Positions 16,154 to 25,322 of a DNA stretch of 55,499 nucleotides are shown one piece after another. Both the position numbers and the translations under genes were made by a program. Numbering within the stretch: the first letter of the stretch is position 1; each line of letters opens with the position of its first letter. The notes under the pieces were generated by a model. The model had not been told where the DNA came from, made no database searches, and saw only the letters and a program-made list of their open reading frames with translations. The stretch lies in the NCBI GenBank assembly GCA_002345925.1, contig DDWM01000070.1, forward strand, positions 1 to 55,499. The letters are read 5' to 3'. The DNA comes from Actinobacteria bacterium UBA2286. Lineage in GTDB: Bacteria; Actinomycetota; Coriobacteriia; Anaerosomatales; Anaerosomataceae.

Positions 16154-17199
16154 GCCCCGGAACCCCCGAAGTGCCGCGTCGGCGGAACCGCATAGGTGGG
16201 CACGTTGACCGGCTTCTGCGGGTAGAGGGTGCCAGCGCTGCTGACGGCGGCGGTCCCCGCGAGGATGGCACGCTTCATCGAGGCCTCCTCTGTCTCCTCG
16301 CCCACGGGCCACACGTCGCCGAATACGCGGGCCCATTGCGTGGCGGCCTTCTGTTCGTCATCCTCGGCGAGCGCCTTGTCGGCGATGTCGCGATAGTCGC
16401 GCAGCTTCCTAACGAAAGACTGCCAGTAGTCCACAGACCAGTCGCCGGTAATGTCTGTGCCGAGCACCGGATCCGTGAGCGACGGGGTCTGGCCGAGGTC
16501 GGCGTGGGGGCCAAGCTTGTCGATGGAGGCCTGGAGCAGGTCACGGAAGGCCTGCGGGAGCCCGTCCTCGGGTCGAACGCCGTCTTCAAGCACAGCGATG
16601 TAGGTGAGCACCTCAAGCCAGTAGCTCTTGGGGCACTTGTTGATGAATTGCTGGTCACGCCAGATCTTGAACAGCCGCATCAGGGCCTTCACCGCACCAC
16701 CATGGTTCTTCTGGAGCTCGTTTAGGAGCTCCTCGTAGCGCAGCGGGTGTGTATCGATCCACTCGTCCGCGTCACGGTCCGGAATGCGCAGCGGCTTCGA
16801 ATTGTCGCTCGTGTAGTTGAGCGCCGGAATCAGGTCGAGGTCGATGTCGTGGTCCGGTAGGGTGATCCGGACCGAGCGTTTCTGGGTCCGCGTGCTGGAC
16901 TCCGACGAAGGGTAGTCGTTTAGCGCATCCCTGAGGAGCTTGAGGATCTCGGCGGGAGTGTAGTCATTCTCATCGACGTCAACGAAGACCAGAATGTCCA
17001 CGTCCTTGAGATGGTTGTTCGCCGTCCCCCGCTTGTACGAGCCGATGAGCCTGGTCGCTGGGTTGTCCTGCGTCGGCAACTCCTCGTTCTTCTTGAGGTG
17101 GTCGCGAACCCCGGGGGCCGCATCCCTCGCGGCATCCGCCCGATCACCTGGCGCCTGCTCCGCGAGGAGCCGCTCGAACTGCTGTACTACCGTGGTCAT
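16150..17199 (-). CDS. CD-NTase (cGAS/DncV-like nucleotidyltransferase)
   Basis: A 349-residue nucleotidyltransferase, first gene of a three-gene operon. The active site is plain: GS at residues 53-54, then DVD at 66-68 (GSYKRGTANNHLKDVD), with the third acidic position in DHDIDLDLIPA (116-126). This is the layout of enzymes that make cyclic di- or trinucleotide signals on phage infection. The C-terminus ends AVPPTRHFGGSGA, a flexible Gly/Ala tail of the sort that E2-type proteins use for conjugation. The product nucleotide cannot be deduced. The operon reads leftward from a 450-bp region shared with the divergent type IV secretion operon. Confidence 0.85.
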   Translation of the reverse strand: MTTVVQQFERLLAEQAPGDRADAARDAAPGVRDHLKKNEELPTQDNPATRLIGSYKRGTANNHLKDVDILVFVDVDENDYTPAEILKLLRDALNDYPSSESSTRTQKRSVRITLPDHDIDLDLIPALNYTSDNSKPLRIPDRDADEWIDTHPLRYEELLNELQKNHGGAVKALMRLFKIWRDQQFINKCPKSYWLEVLTYIAVLEDGVRPEDGLPQAFRDLLQASIDKLGPHADLGQTPSLTDPVLGTDITGDWSVDYWQSFVRKLRDYRDIADKALAEDDEQKAATQWARVFGDVWPVGEETEEASMKRAILAGTAAVSSAGTLYPQKPVNVPTYAVPPTRHFGGSGA

Positions 17200-17646
17200 G
17201 GCACACGCCTCTCTTGGGTGGCCAACGACCTACACGGTGTCAACGGATCGAGGGAGGGACTTTCGCACGCTCCCGGGAGCAGTTATCATCGAGTTAGTTG
17301 GTGGGTGGTCGCTTTCCGCCCGGTCTACTCGAAGCCCCGTTGCCGCGGGGCTTCTTCCTTTGGTGAGGAATCCGCTCGGCAGCGAATACCCCAGATGTCG
17401 TGGTCATTTTACCACGCGGGTACGACATCTTGGGTCGGGATAGCCGAACGGCTGTTCGATTACGACGAACGGACAACTGCGCCGACTCGCAAAGCGAACA
17501 GATCTTCCACGCCTTCGCGCCCATCCAACAACGGCCGATTCTCCTCGTGACTTCGGTCCCCCTCACGCACAAAGTCCGGGACCGCCGGGCCCCTGTGCTA
17601 GCTTCCACCCCAGCCCAATACATGACGTTGAGGTCAGGAGGTGCAC
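17200..17646. other. Divergent regulatory region between CBASS-like and T4SS operons
   Basis: No gene is convincing. It contains a 9-bp GC-rich hairpin (17331-17354) and an interrupted dyad GATGTCGTGGT (17394-17404) with ACCACG...ACGACATC (17411-17429). It must hold promoters for the reverse-strand CD-NTase operon and perhaps for the forward VirD4 operon. Confidence 0.5.
17331..17354 (+). terminator. GC-rich hairpin, weak terminator
   Basis: GAAGCCCCG pairs with CGGGGCTTC across a 6-nt loop, followed by TTCCTTT on the forward strand. No forward gene ends nearby, so if real it would end a short untranslated RNA or protect the VirD4 operon. Confidence 0.5.
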
Positions 17647-19650
17647 GTGGCCCGGAAGGCCGAGATCTGGCGAGTCGCGTCCTCCGTCGCGGTGGCTTGC
17701 CTCGCCGCCGCCCTCATCCCGCTGGGACTCTCAGCCCTCGCCCCTCTCTCCCTCGACCGAGCGGCTCACACCGCGCCTCTGACGACGTGGGCACTCTCCC
17801 CCCTCCCCGCCCGCTGGTGGTCCGCCATCACCACGCCGCCCACGCCCGCCCTCTCCCTCCTTCTCATCGCAGCAATCGTTGCCTGGTGGGTCTGGCTCTC
17901 CGGCCACCTCATGCGCCCGCGCGCCAGCGGCACCGGCGTCGTCGCCGGCATCCCGCGAACCGCCGGCAGCGGCGAACACGGCACCTCGAACCTCATGACC
18001 CCCGCGGAGCTCGAGGCCTCCGCAGTCACCTGGTCGCCCGGCACGACCCCAGCTCTCGGCGTCTCGGGCTTCGTCATCGGCGCTCGTCCAGCCGAGCGCG
18101 GCCGCAGGGAGACCTACTACCTCTCCGGTTCCGAGGGCCACGTGCTGGTAATCGGCTCCACCGGCTCGGGTAAGACGCGCCGGATCGTTCTCCCGAGCAT
18201 CTTCGCGCTCGGCGAACTCGGCGAGTCGATGGTGATCCCCGATCCCAAGGGCGAGCTCTACCTGTCCACCTGCGAACACCTGGAGGCCAAGGGCTATCGG
18301 GTCGACACGATCGACCTGCGAGATCCCTCCCGGTCGGTCCAGTGGTCGCCGCTCGACCTGATCGTCGACTTGATCTGGTCGGCCGAAATCGCGCATGCGG
18401 AAGACATGGCGCACGAGCTCGCCAAGACGATCGTTTCGGCGCAGCTTGGCGGCCACGGCGGCAACGAGGCATTCTGGAACGCCAGCGCAGAAGCGATCAT
18501 CGCGGCCACGGCGCTCCTGATCGCCAGTGAACCCAAAGGCGTCGACCCGCTCTCTCGCAACATGTTCAACGTCTACCGGACGCTCGGAACGTATGGCAAA
18601 GAGCGAACCGCGGTGCGCGCCGACAGTCTGCGACAGGAGCAGATCTACCCGCTCAAGGAGATCATCGAGGGTCTGGACGACCGGCACCCGGCCAAGGTCG
18701 CCTACCTTGCCGCGAGTCTCGCCACGGGCAACACGGCGTCGAGCATGTACACGACGGCCGCCAACGCGCTGAAGATCTTCTCGAACCGCAACATGGCCGC
18801 GCTCACCGCGCGCTCCGAGCACAACCTGGCCGACGTTGGCGTGCGCAAGTCGGCGGTGTTCATCATCACGCCCGACGAGCGCGATGCCTACAACGTCATG
18901 GTCACCATCTACGTGCGCCAGCTCTACCAGGCGCTCGTGAAGGTCGCCAACACGCACGGCGGGCGACTCCCGGTGCCGGTGAACATCCTCTTCGAGGAGT
19001 TCGGCAACATCCCCAAGATCCCGGAGTTCGTCTCCATGCTCACGATGGCCCGGAGCCGCGGGATCCGGCTGCTCATGGTGGTGCAGAGCATCGAACAGCT
19101 CGAGCGCTACGCCGAGGGGCGCGTGGAGGCCACCTCGCTCATCGGCGGCAACTGCTCGGCGATCGTCTACCTGGCCAGCGCCTCAGGCAAGACGCACCGG
19201 CTCATAAGCGATCTGACCGGTACGAAGACGATCATGGTCCGCGACGGGGGGTCATCCCAGCGCAATAGCGGAGGACTCGTAGGAGCCAGCCGCACGACCT
19301 CGCGCTCCGACAAGCTGACTTCGAGACCCGTCCTCATGCCAGACGAGATAGCCCGCCTCTCCCCTGAGGTGGACGGCGCGCTGGTGATACGCCGCGGGAT
19401 GAACGCGGCGCTCTTCCCGGTGCCGGATCTATCGCGTCTGTCCGTCGATAGGGCCTTCGGACTCGGCGACCCGGAGCGCGCGAGCAGTGTGCGCGCCGCA
19501 CGTCAGCAGGCGCGCGAAGTCCACCACATCGATCTGCCACCCATCTGGCGGGGCGAGGAACTCCTGCCCAAGGGACTTCGGCTCCTGGGCCAAGCACGAC
19601 CTGGACCGACGCGGGAAGCGTCGGCCGATCGCGTGGGCGCGGACAGATGA
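17647..19650 (+). CDS. Type IV coupling protein (VirD4/TraG)
   Basis: A 667-residue conjugative coupling ATPase that brings the relaxase-DNA complex to the secretion channel. Two hydrophobic segments near the N-terminus (about 13-35 and 70-90) anchor it in the membrane. Walker A is GSTGSGKT (about 170-177); Walker B lies in NILFEEFGNIP (about 446), followed by MARSRGIRLLMVVQSIEQL, the family's conserved stretch. The GTG at 17647 is preferred because AGGAGG precedes it by five bases; a GTG six bases upstream lies inside that site. It opens an eight-gene forward operon. Confidence 0.93.
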   Translation: MARKAEIWRVASSVAVACLAAALIPLGLSALAPLSLDRAAHTAPLTTWALSPLPARWWSAITTPPTPALSLLLIAAIVAWWVWLSGHLMRPRASGTGVVAGIPRTAGSGEHGTSNLMTPAELEASAVTWSPGTTPALGVSGFVIGARPAERGRRETYYLSGSEGHVLVIGSTGSGKTRRIVLPSIFALGELGESMVIPDPKGELYLSTCEHLEAKGYRVDTIDLRDPSRSVQWSPLDLIVDLIWSAEIAHAEDMAHELAKTIVSAQLGGHGGNEAFWNASAEAIIAATALLIASEPKGVDPLSRNMFNVYRTLGTYGKERTAVRADSLRQEQIYPLKEIIEGLDDRHPAKVAYLAASLATGNTASSMYTTAANALKIFSNRNMAALTARSEHNLADVGVRKSAVFIITPDERDAYNVMVTIYVRQLYQALVKVANTHGGRLPVPVNILFEEFGNIPKIPEFVSMLTMARSRGIRLLMVVQSIEQLERYAEGRVEATSLIGGNCSAIVYLASASGKTHRLISDLTGTKTIMVRDGGSSQRNSGGLVGASRTTSRSDKLTSRPVLMPDEIARLSPEVDGALVIRRGMNAALFPVPDLSRLSVDRAFGLGDPERASSVRAARQQAREVHHIDLPPIWRGEELLPKGLRLLGQARPGPTREASADRVGADR

Positions 19651-19679
19651 CGCAACGACGACGAAGGAGAGCGAAAGCG

Positions 19680-20015
19680 ATGAAGGGATTCTTCGAGAAG
19701 GGCCGCGCTGCACTGGTGGCGGCGACATTCGCACTGGCAGCGGCGACGCCAGCGGTTGCATTTGCGGTGACCGACATCACCGGCTTCTTCGGCAAGGTCA
19801 ACGAGCTCGCCAAGCAGGTTCAGACCGGGGTGACCCTGACGTTCGCCACAATCGCGGTCATCGGCGGTGGCGTGCTCGTCACCATGGCGGTGCTGACCCA
19901 AGACGAGCACATGCGCCGACAGCGCTGGCAGCAGTTCTGGGGGCTGTTGGCGCTCTGCATCGCGTTCGCGGTGCTGCCGTGGCTTGTGCCGTTCCTGATC
20001 ACCTCGTTCGGCTAG
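19680..20015 (+). CDS. Small two-helix membrane protein (VirB2/TrbC-like)
   Basis: A 111-residue protein beginning at ATG 19680 behind GAAGGAGAG. It has an N-terminal signal-like helix (ALVAATFALAAATPAVAFA with an AxA cleavage site) and two further hydrophobic helices, the general shape of VirB2/TrbC pilin-like subunits. A basic loop HMRRQRWQQ separates the helices. Assignment rests on size, topology and place in the operon, not on a sequence signature. Confidence 0.6.
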   Translation: MKGFFEKGRAALVAATFALAAATPAVAFAVTDITGFFGKVNELAKQVQTGVTLTFATIAVIGGGVLVTMAVLTQDEHMRRQRWQQFWGLLALCIAFAVLPWLVPFLITSFG

Positions 20016-20021
20016 AACCCC

Positions 20022-20909
20022 GTGGATACCATCACCGCGTGGTGGAATGGCTGGCTCGTCGGCCTGTTCAGCGGCTTCTTCGACATGATCGCCAAGGTGC
20101 TCATCAGTGTCGGAACCCTGTCGACCGGCCTGATCCACTGGGCTCCGGTCGTCAACGCGATGACCACCGTGCAGGTGTTCGCGACCGCCGTTCTGGGTCT
20201 GAAGGTCGGACTCGACGTGTATTCGCGCTACATCCTGCAGCTCTCGGGCGAGGACGGCGACCCTCTCGATGCGGTACTGCTCCGCGCCGCTGGCGCCGCC
20301 GCACTTATCTGGTCGATCCCGCTCGCGGTCACACTGGCCGTCGACGTTGGCAACAAGCTCACGAGCGACGTGCTCACTAACTCGGCGGCCGGTGCGGTAA
20401 CGAGTCCGCTGCAGGCAGCAGACGTGCTGGCCCGCCTTACGTCTATCGGTCTGGCTGCGAACAACGCGACAGGACAGCTCCTCGTGGCGGTTGTCATGCT
20501 CTTCCTCGGCATTGGGCTCATCGTGATCTTCTTCCAGGTCACGAAGCGCTCGGTGGAACTCGCGATCATGGTGTTCATCGGACCGGTGCTGGCGCTGAAC
20601 TTCGCCTCGCCTGACCGCTCATTGTTCGCGGCGTGGACTCGTCAGCTTCTGACGCTGGCGTTCACGCAGACGCTGCAGCTCTACCTCTTGAACCTCACGA
20701 TCATCGGCCTCGTGACGGGCCTGAAGATCTCGGGGTTCGGAACCGACCCCATCCACGAGTTCGTCGCAACGACTGGACTGATGGCCTGCACGATCGCGCT
20801 TCCGGCGTTCGTGCGGCAGATGACGCACCAGGCCGCGCCGAGCGGCGTCGGTTCGATGGCTCGCATGGCGACATTCGAGTTCGCCCGCCTCGCAATCGCA
20901 AGAGCGTGA
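20022..20909 (+). CDS. Polytopic conjugation membrane protein (VirB6/TrbL-like)
   Basis: A 295-residue protein with about six to seven hydrophobic segments, starting at GTG 20022 six bases after the upstream stop. The layout (long N-terminal helix, central helices AAGAAALIWSIPLAVTLAV and LLVAVVMLFLGIGLIVIFF, conserved MVFIGPVLALNFA) fits VirB6/TrbL channel components. It should form part of the inner-membrane channel with VirB3- and VirB4-like products encoded downstream. Confidence 0.72.
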   Translation: MDTITAWWNGWLVGLFSGFFDMIAKVLISVGTLSTGLIHWAPVVNAMTTVQVFATAVLGLKVGLDVYSRYILQLSGEDGDPLDAVLLRAAGAAALIWSIPLAVTLAVDVGNKLTSDVLTNSAAGAVTSPLQAADVLARLTSIGLAANNATGQLLVAVVMLFLGIGLIVIFFQVTKRSVELAIMVFIGPVLALNFASPDRSLFAAWTRQLLTLAFTQTLQLYLLNLTIIGLVTGLKISGFGTDPIHEFVATTGLMACTIALPAFVRQMTHQAAPSGVGSMARMATFEFARLAIARA

Positions 20910-20916
20910 GACAGCC

Positions 20917-21150
20917 GTGGCGCAGCAGACGGCAGCGAATGAAGTCCTGGGATGGTCGGCGGCGTTCCTCGGCGTGGTCAGCGTGACTGCGATCGCCCGC
21001 GCCGGCATCACCGCGACGCAAGCCATCTTCTCACCAGGCGAAACCAGGCCGAGCCTGTGGAAGATCGCGAGGCCGGTCATTGCCGCGGCGGTCATCTCGC
21101 TCGTCGTGTCGGGCGGGATCCTCGCCGGAATCGCACAGATGTTCAAGTGA
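20917..21150 (+). CDS. Small membrane protein of the T4SS operon
   Basis: A 77-residue protein with two hydrophobic helices (LGWSAAFLGVVSVTAIARA and VIAAAVISLVVSGGILAGI). It starts at GTG 20917, seven bases after the upstream gene. No family is recognised; position suggests a structural subunit of the conjugation channel. Confidence 0.6.
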   Translation: MAQQTAANEVLGWSAAFLGVVSVTAIARAGITATQAIFSPGETRPSLWKIARPVIAAAVISLVVSGGILAGIAQMFK

Positions 21151-21169
21151 CAGAGAGGAAGCGCAGGCG

Positions 21170-21523
21170 ATGACCCCAACACCAGACATGGAGCAGCGCG
21201 AGGGCTATCTGGCCCCGTCTCGCGTAGCCCTCGGCAAGCAGGTGCTCACTCCCAACGTGCCGAGGCACAACCAGATCTACATGTACTACGTGCTCGGCAC
21301 CGCGCCTTTCGCCGCGATCGTTGCCGCGATCGCCACGGGCGTGGTGTTCGTCGGGCTGCTCGCTGCGGGGCTGTGGATCATGACCGGATGGGGCCTGGTC
21401 ACCGATTCGGTGGCCGACGTGACAGTGGCCGACTTCCTCAAGAACTCCCTGCGCTGGATCCGTGAGCCGAAGCGCTACTACCTGAAGATCGAGAAGGGCG
21501 GAATCACGCATGGCGAAGCCTAA
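21170..21523 (+). CDS. VirB3/PrgI-like membrane protein
   Basis: A 117-residue protein with GAGAGGAAG upstream of ATG 21170. A soluble N-terminus is followed by two hydrophobic helices (FAAIVAAIATGVVFVGLLAAGLW) and a basic C-terminus NSLRWIREPKRYYLKIEKG. Proteins of this shape precede VirB4 in Gram-positive conjugation operons (PrgI/TcpE/VirB3 group). Its end overlaps the next gene by 14 bp, so translation is coupled. Confidence 0.62.
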   Translation: MTPTPDMEQREGYLAPSRVALGKQVLTPNVPRHNQIYMYYVLGTAPFAAIVAAIATGVVFVGLLAAGLWIMTGWGLVTDSVADVTVADFLKNSLRWIREPKRYYLKIEKGGITHGEA

Positions 21524-22124
21524 GACTCCCGCAGCCGACACGATGGCGGACCTGATCCCCGTGACCGACGTGCTCAGATCGACCGCCGGCGACTACACGG
21601 TGCTCACGGACGGCACCTACGCGGTGCACCTGCGTGTGCAACCGCAGGACATGACGCTCAAGGACGCCGGTGGGATCGCGGCTAACTTCGACGCGTTTCA
21701 GGCGGCGTACAACAGCGTGACGGTCAGCGTGCGGATCTACATCGGCCCGCGCGCGGCCGACCTCGAGGAACAGATGAACCACCTGCGCACGCTGATGGAA
21801 AAGGCCGCCACGAGCGGGCGGCGAACGCTCATCGCCGACCAGATCGAGTTCGTCGCAGATCTGATGAGCAAGGGCAACGCGGCCGAGCGAGACTTCTTCT
21901 TCATCCTGACCACGGCTCCAGGCGCAACCGAGCCACAGCGAAACGATCTATTCACCGAGGCTCGCAACTTCATCGCCACGCTCGACGCGCGTGGGATCTC
22001 CGCAAGCTGGATGAGCGCGGCTGACGTGATCAACACGCTCGTGCGTTTCAGCCTTCCATCCCCCGCCGTCACGCTGCCTTCCGGTGACCCGTCATTGAAC
22101 ATCGCGCCGCTCGTCGGCGCTTGA
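21510..22124 (+). CDS. Soluble T4SS protein upstream of VirB4
   Basis: A 204-residue protein without membrane segments. Phrases such as FDAFQAAYNSVTVSVRIYIGPRAADLEEQM resemble the N-terminal region of VirB4/TraC-type ATPases (TrsD-like), which contacts other channel parts. Here it appears as a separate gene just before the VirB4 ATPase, so the ancestral VirB4 may be split into two polypeptides. It overlaps the previous gene by 14 bp and is followed after 17 bp by the ATPase gene. Confidence 0.6.
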   Translation: MAKPKTPAADTMADLIPVTDVLRSTAGDYTVLTDGTYAVHLRVQPQDMTLKDAGGIAANFDAFQAAYNSVTVSVRIYIGPRAADLEEQMNHLRTLMEKAATSGRRTLIADQIEFVADLMSKGNAAERDFFFILTTAPGATEPQRNDLFTEARNFIATLDARGISASWMSAADVINTLVRFSLPSPAVTLPSGDPSLNIAPLVGA

Positions 22125-22141
22125 GGAGGAACGAGGACGCC

Positions 22142-24010
22142 ATGGCACGCACCAAGGGTCCCGCAACCGATCAGGTCACGCAGATTCTGCCGAACACGCG
22201 CCTGCGCGAGCTCATAGCTCCTGTGATCGCCGACTTCGCCGACAAGAGCGCGTGTAGGTTCGGCGATCAGTACATGGCAGTGCTCGTGGTGACGAAGTAC
22301 CCGGCGCGGCTGCCAGCCGAATGGCTGTCGCGCATCCGACTGCCCGGTGTCACCGTCCACATCGACGCGGTGCGCCGCAACGCGGCCGAGTTCAACCGTG
22401 TCGTGTCCGACTCCCTGTCGGGGTGGAGCTTCCAGGCCGAAAGTCGCAACAAAGGCGCCTACGAGCGCATGCAGGCCTCGGCGAAGCGAGACCAGGCCGC
22501 GGAACTCCTGCACCTCTCCGGTGCCGAGAACGAGGCGATGTTCGATTCCGTCGTGTCGTTCATCGTGACCGCCGAGAGCGCCGACGGGCTGACCGCGCGC
22601 GTCAAGGAGGTGCAGGGACGTCTCGCCGCCAACCAGATCATCGCCCAGCGGCCGTGGTTCCTGACCAAAGACGCCATGCTGCACTCCAGCCCCTACGGCT
22701 ACCGCTCGGCGCGACTGCACGAGCTCTACGCGATGCCCATGCCGTCGAGCACACTGGCGGCGGCCGCACCCTTCTCAGCAGCGGGTATCAACGACGGTCA
22801 CGGCAAGGTCTACGGGCTGGACACGACCGGCGGCGTCGTGGTGATCGATCGCTGGCGGTTCGGCTCGTCGGGCTTCACCGATCGCTCCAACGCCAACATG
22901 GTCGTGCTCGGCAACGCCGGTGGAGGCAAGTCCACGTTCATGAAGCTCGACATCCTCATGGAGTATATATCGGGGACCAAGGTCATCATCATCGACCCGG
23001 AGGATGAGTACCGCGCGCTGTGCGCCCGCATCGACGGCCAGTGGCTCGACGCCGGCAACAGCGGTGCGACGATCATCAACCCGCTCGAGGTCTGGGCCAC
23101 AGAGGCCGTGGCAGACGACGAGGAAGAGGCTGACGCGAGTCGTTTCAATCCGGTGGCGCGGCACCTGGAGTTCCTCAAGACGTTCTTCGCCCTGCAACTG
23201 CCGGACGGCTACACTGCGCGCGAGATACTCGAGATCGAGGTCCGCGAGCTGTACCGGGCTCACGGCCTGACTCTGGACCTCACGAGCATCGAGCACCTGA
23301 AGAAGTGGCCCACCCTTACGGACCTGCGCGTGCAGATCGCCTCGCGCGTCCACGCTGCCGAGGAGCTCTCGGCCGGCGCGCGTGAGGCCTATGCGGGACT
23401 CGACCTGTTCTTCAAGAACCTCACGGAGGGCCCACGGGGGCTGATGTGGGACGGGCAGACGAACGTCAAGCTCGGAAACGACGTGCTCGTGTTCTCAACC
23501 CACTCCCTGCAGGAAGCCGACTCGTCCACGTACGCCGCGCAGTACCACCTCATCACGCAGCTGATGTGGCGCGAGATTCAGGCCAACCGCGACACCGGCG
23601 AGCAGCTGCTCGTCGTCATGGACGAGGCGCACCTGGCCATCGACCCCAAGACCCCGGCGACGCTCGAAGCGATCAAGAACTTCGCCAAACGGATCCGCAA
23701 GTACGGCGGCGCGCTGATGGTCGCCACGCAGAACGTGAGCGACTTCCTCGATCCAGCGATCGAGCGCCAGGGCCGAGCGGTGCTCGACAACGCCAGCACG
23801 AAGGTCGTCTTCGGCGCTGACGGCCGCGAGCTGACACACATCGTCGAGCTCTACGACCTGTCGCGTGCCGAGGCGGACGCAGTCGCACGCAAGGCGGTCG
23901 GCCGGTGCCTGCTGATGGTCGGGCAGCGCAAGTGCATCCTCGACGTGAAGCGGACGCCGAAGATGGTGCAGCTCTTGTCCACGAGCAGCGAGAAGTCGCC
24001 GACGACGTAG
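22142..24010 (+). CDS. VirB4-family conjugation ATPase
   Basis: A 622-residue ATPase that powers the type IV channel. Walker A is GNAGGGKST (about 257-265); Walker B is LLVVMDEAHLAID (about 491-503), and VATQNVSDFLDP follows, as in VirB4. The ATG at 22142 has GAGGAGGAACGAGG before it. A typical VirB4 N-terminal domain is present but short; the preceding gene may supply the rest. It should assemble with the VirB3- and VirB6-like products and with VirD4. Confidence 0.93.
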   Translation: MARTKGPATDQVTQILPNTRLRELIAPVIADFADKSACRFGDQYMAVLVVTKYPARLPAEWLSRIRLPGVTVHIDAVRRNAAEFNRVVSDSLSGWSFQAESRNKGAYERMQASAKRDQAAELLHLSGAENEAMFDSVVSFIVTAESADGLTARVKEVQGRLAANQIIAQRPWFLTKDAMLHSSPYGYRSARLHELYAMPMPSSTLAAAAPFSAAGINDGHGKVYGLDTTGGVVVIDRWRFGSSGFTDRSNANMVVLGNAGGGKSTFMKLDILMEYISGTKVIIIDPEDEYRALCARIDGQWLDAGNSGATIINPLEVWATEAVADDEEEADASRFNPVARHLEFLKTFFALQLPDGYTAREILEIEVRELYRAHGLTLDLTSIEHLKKWPTLTDLRVQIASRVHAAEELSAGAREAYAGLDLFFKNLTEGPRGLMWDGQTNVKLGNDVLVFSTHSLQEADSSTYAAQYHLITQLMWREIQANRDTGEQLLVVMDEAHLAIDPKTPATLEAIKNFAKRIRKYGGALMVATQNVSDFLDPAIERQGRAVLDNASTKVVFGADGRELTHIVELYDLSRAEADAVARKAVGRCLLMVGQRKCILDVKRTPKMVQLLSTSSEKSPTT

Positions 24011-24021
24011 GGGGAGGCATC

Positions 24022-25110
24022 ATGGCTGAACCCCTGACGATTGCGCGCATCGCCGCGGCCGCCGTGCGCGGCGTCGTCGACAAGGAGTCTATCGAGCGCA
24101 AGGTTCTCGTCGGTGCAGGGGTCGCGCTGGTGGCGGCACTCTTCATGGGCACGGCATTCGCGGGTGCGTTCGCCGCCTCCGTGCCGTCCTTCCTGTTCGG
24201 GCACCAGAAGGATCCAGCCGCGATCGCGGCGCAGATCAAGACATACGCCGATCTTGAGAACCGGCTGCAGAACGACGCTATCGACGACGCAGTTGCCGGA
24301 GCGCCGGCAGGCAAGACGGTGGAAGCGAACCTCGACCTGCCGACGTGGCGCTACCTCCTGGCGCTGTCGGCCATCCAGTGCGACCAGAACTTCACAAGAG
24401 CCGACCCACAGGCCGTCTACGACCTCGTGCGCTCCTCGATCGCCTACACGTACACGGCCGAGGGTACGAGCACGGTGCTCGCCACGAGCGCGTACCCACC
24501 GGTCGCCGACCTTGCGCCGAAGCTGGCACCAGCTGGCGCGGCGTTCACGGGCACGGAGGCCGGACAGGCCGCCGAGCGCTACCTCGCCATCCTCGGGACG
24601 TTCGACGAGACCGGGCAGGTGCTGGATGCCTCCGGGCTCAACGGTGCCGGTGGCCCTGGAGCGACGGCACTCACCCCTGAGGTACTGGGCGAGCTCGACA
24701 AGTCGGGCGTCGCGGTCAACTTCCCGCCGGTGCGGCTCGCCCTGTCCGTCCTCGGCTGCCCGTACGTGTGGGGCGCGACCGGCCCGGACACTTTCGACTG
24801 TTCCGGGCTTGCGGACTGGATCATGCGGCACTACACGAGCTTCACCGCACGCGGCACGACAGCCTCGATGTGGAACACCCTCGGCACGAGCGTCAGCCTG
24901 TCGCAGATCCAGCCTGGCGACATGATCTTCTGGGAGGCGGGACACGTCCACCACGTCGGCATGTACATCGGCGGGGGCAAGTACGTCCACGCGCCGCGCA
25001 CCGGCGACGTCGTGAAGATCTCGGAGCTCTCTGCACGCAGCTCGACGATCGCGTCGATCAGACGACCGTCGTGGGATGCGTCGGCGACGGCAAAGCTGCC
25101 ACCGGATTGA
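24022..25110 (+). CDS. Membrane-anchored NlpC/P60 cell-wall hydrolase
   Basis: A 362-residue protein starting at ATG 24022 behind GGGGGAGG. One N-terminal hydrophobic helix (about 33-55) leads to an extracellular part ending in an NlpC/P60 domain (about 240-350). The catalytic Cys lies in TFDCSGLADW, the His in HHVGMYIGGG, and the third polar residue in YVHAPRTG. Such enzymes cut peptide bonds in peptidoglycan and open the wall for the conjugation channel. A central alpha-helical region replaces the lytic transglycosylase often found in Gram-positive systems. Last gene of the operon. Confidence 0.88.
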   Translation: MAEPLTIARIAAAAVRGVVDKESIERKVLVGAGVALVAALFMGTAFAGAFAASVPSFLFGHQKDPAAIAAQIKTYADLENRLQNDAIDDAVAGAPAGKTVEANLDLPTWRYLLALSAIQCDQNFTRADPQAVYDLVRSSIAYTYTAEGTSTVLATSAYPPVADLAPKLAPAGAAFTGTEAGQAAERYLAILGTFDETGQVLDASGLNGAGGPGATALTPEVLGELDKSGVAVNFPPVRLALSVLGCPYVWGATGPDTFDCSGLADWIMRHYTSFTARGTTASMWNTLGTSVSLSQIQPGDMIFWEAGHVHHVGMYIGGGKYVHAPRTGDVVKISELSARSSTIASIRRPSWDASATAKLPPD

Positions 25111-25322
25111 TGCAGGCCAGCGAGCCTTCGGGACACTAGCGGGCACGTGTCTTCGTGACACGGGTTCATCGCATGCGGCGCCCTCAGAATCTACTCTCGC
25201 CTAGCGAAGCAAACCAGCTGACTACGGCGAGCTTGGCCTCGTGACAGTCCGGATGATCAATGGTGGCAAGACACTCGTGATGAAACGCGGGGCCAGACTC
25301 AGAATGATCGGCAGACCGAAGG

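Noticed and set aside
17731..18957. Reverse open frame of 408 codons inside the coupling-protein gene
   Set aside because: Shadow of VirD4, which has complete Walker motifs on the other strand.
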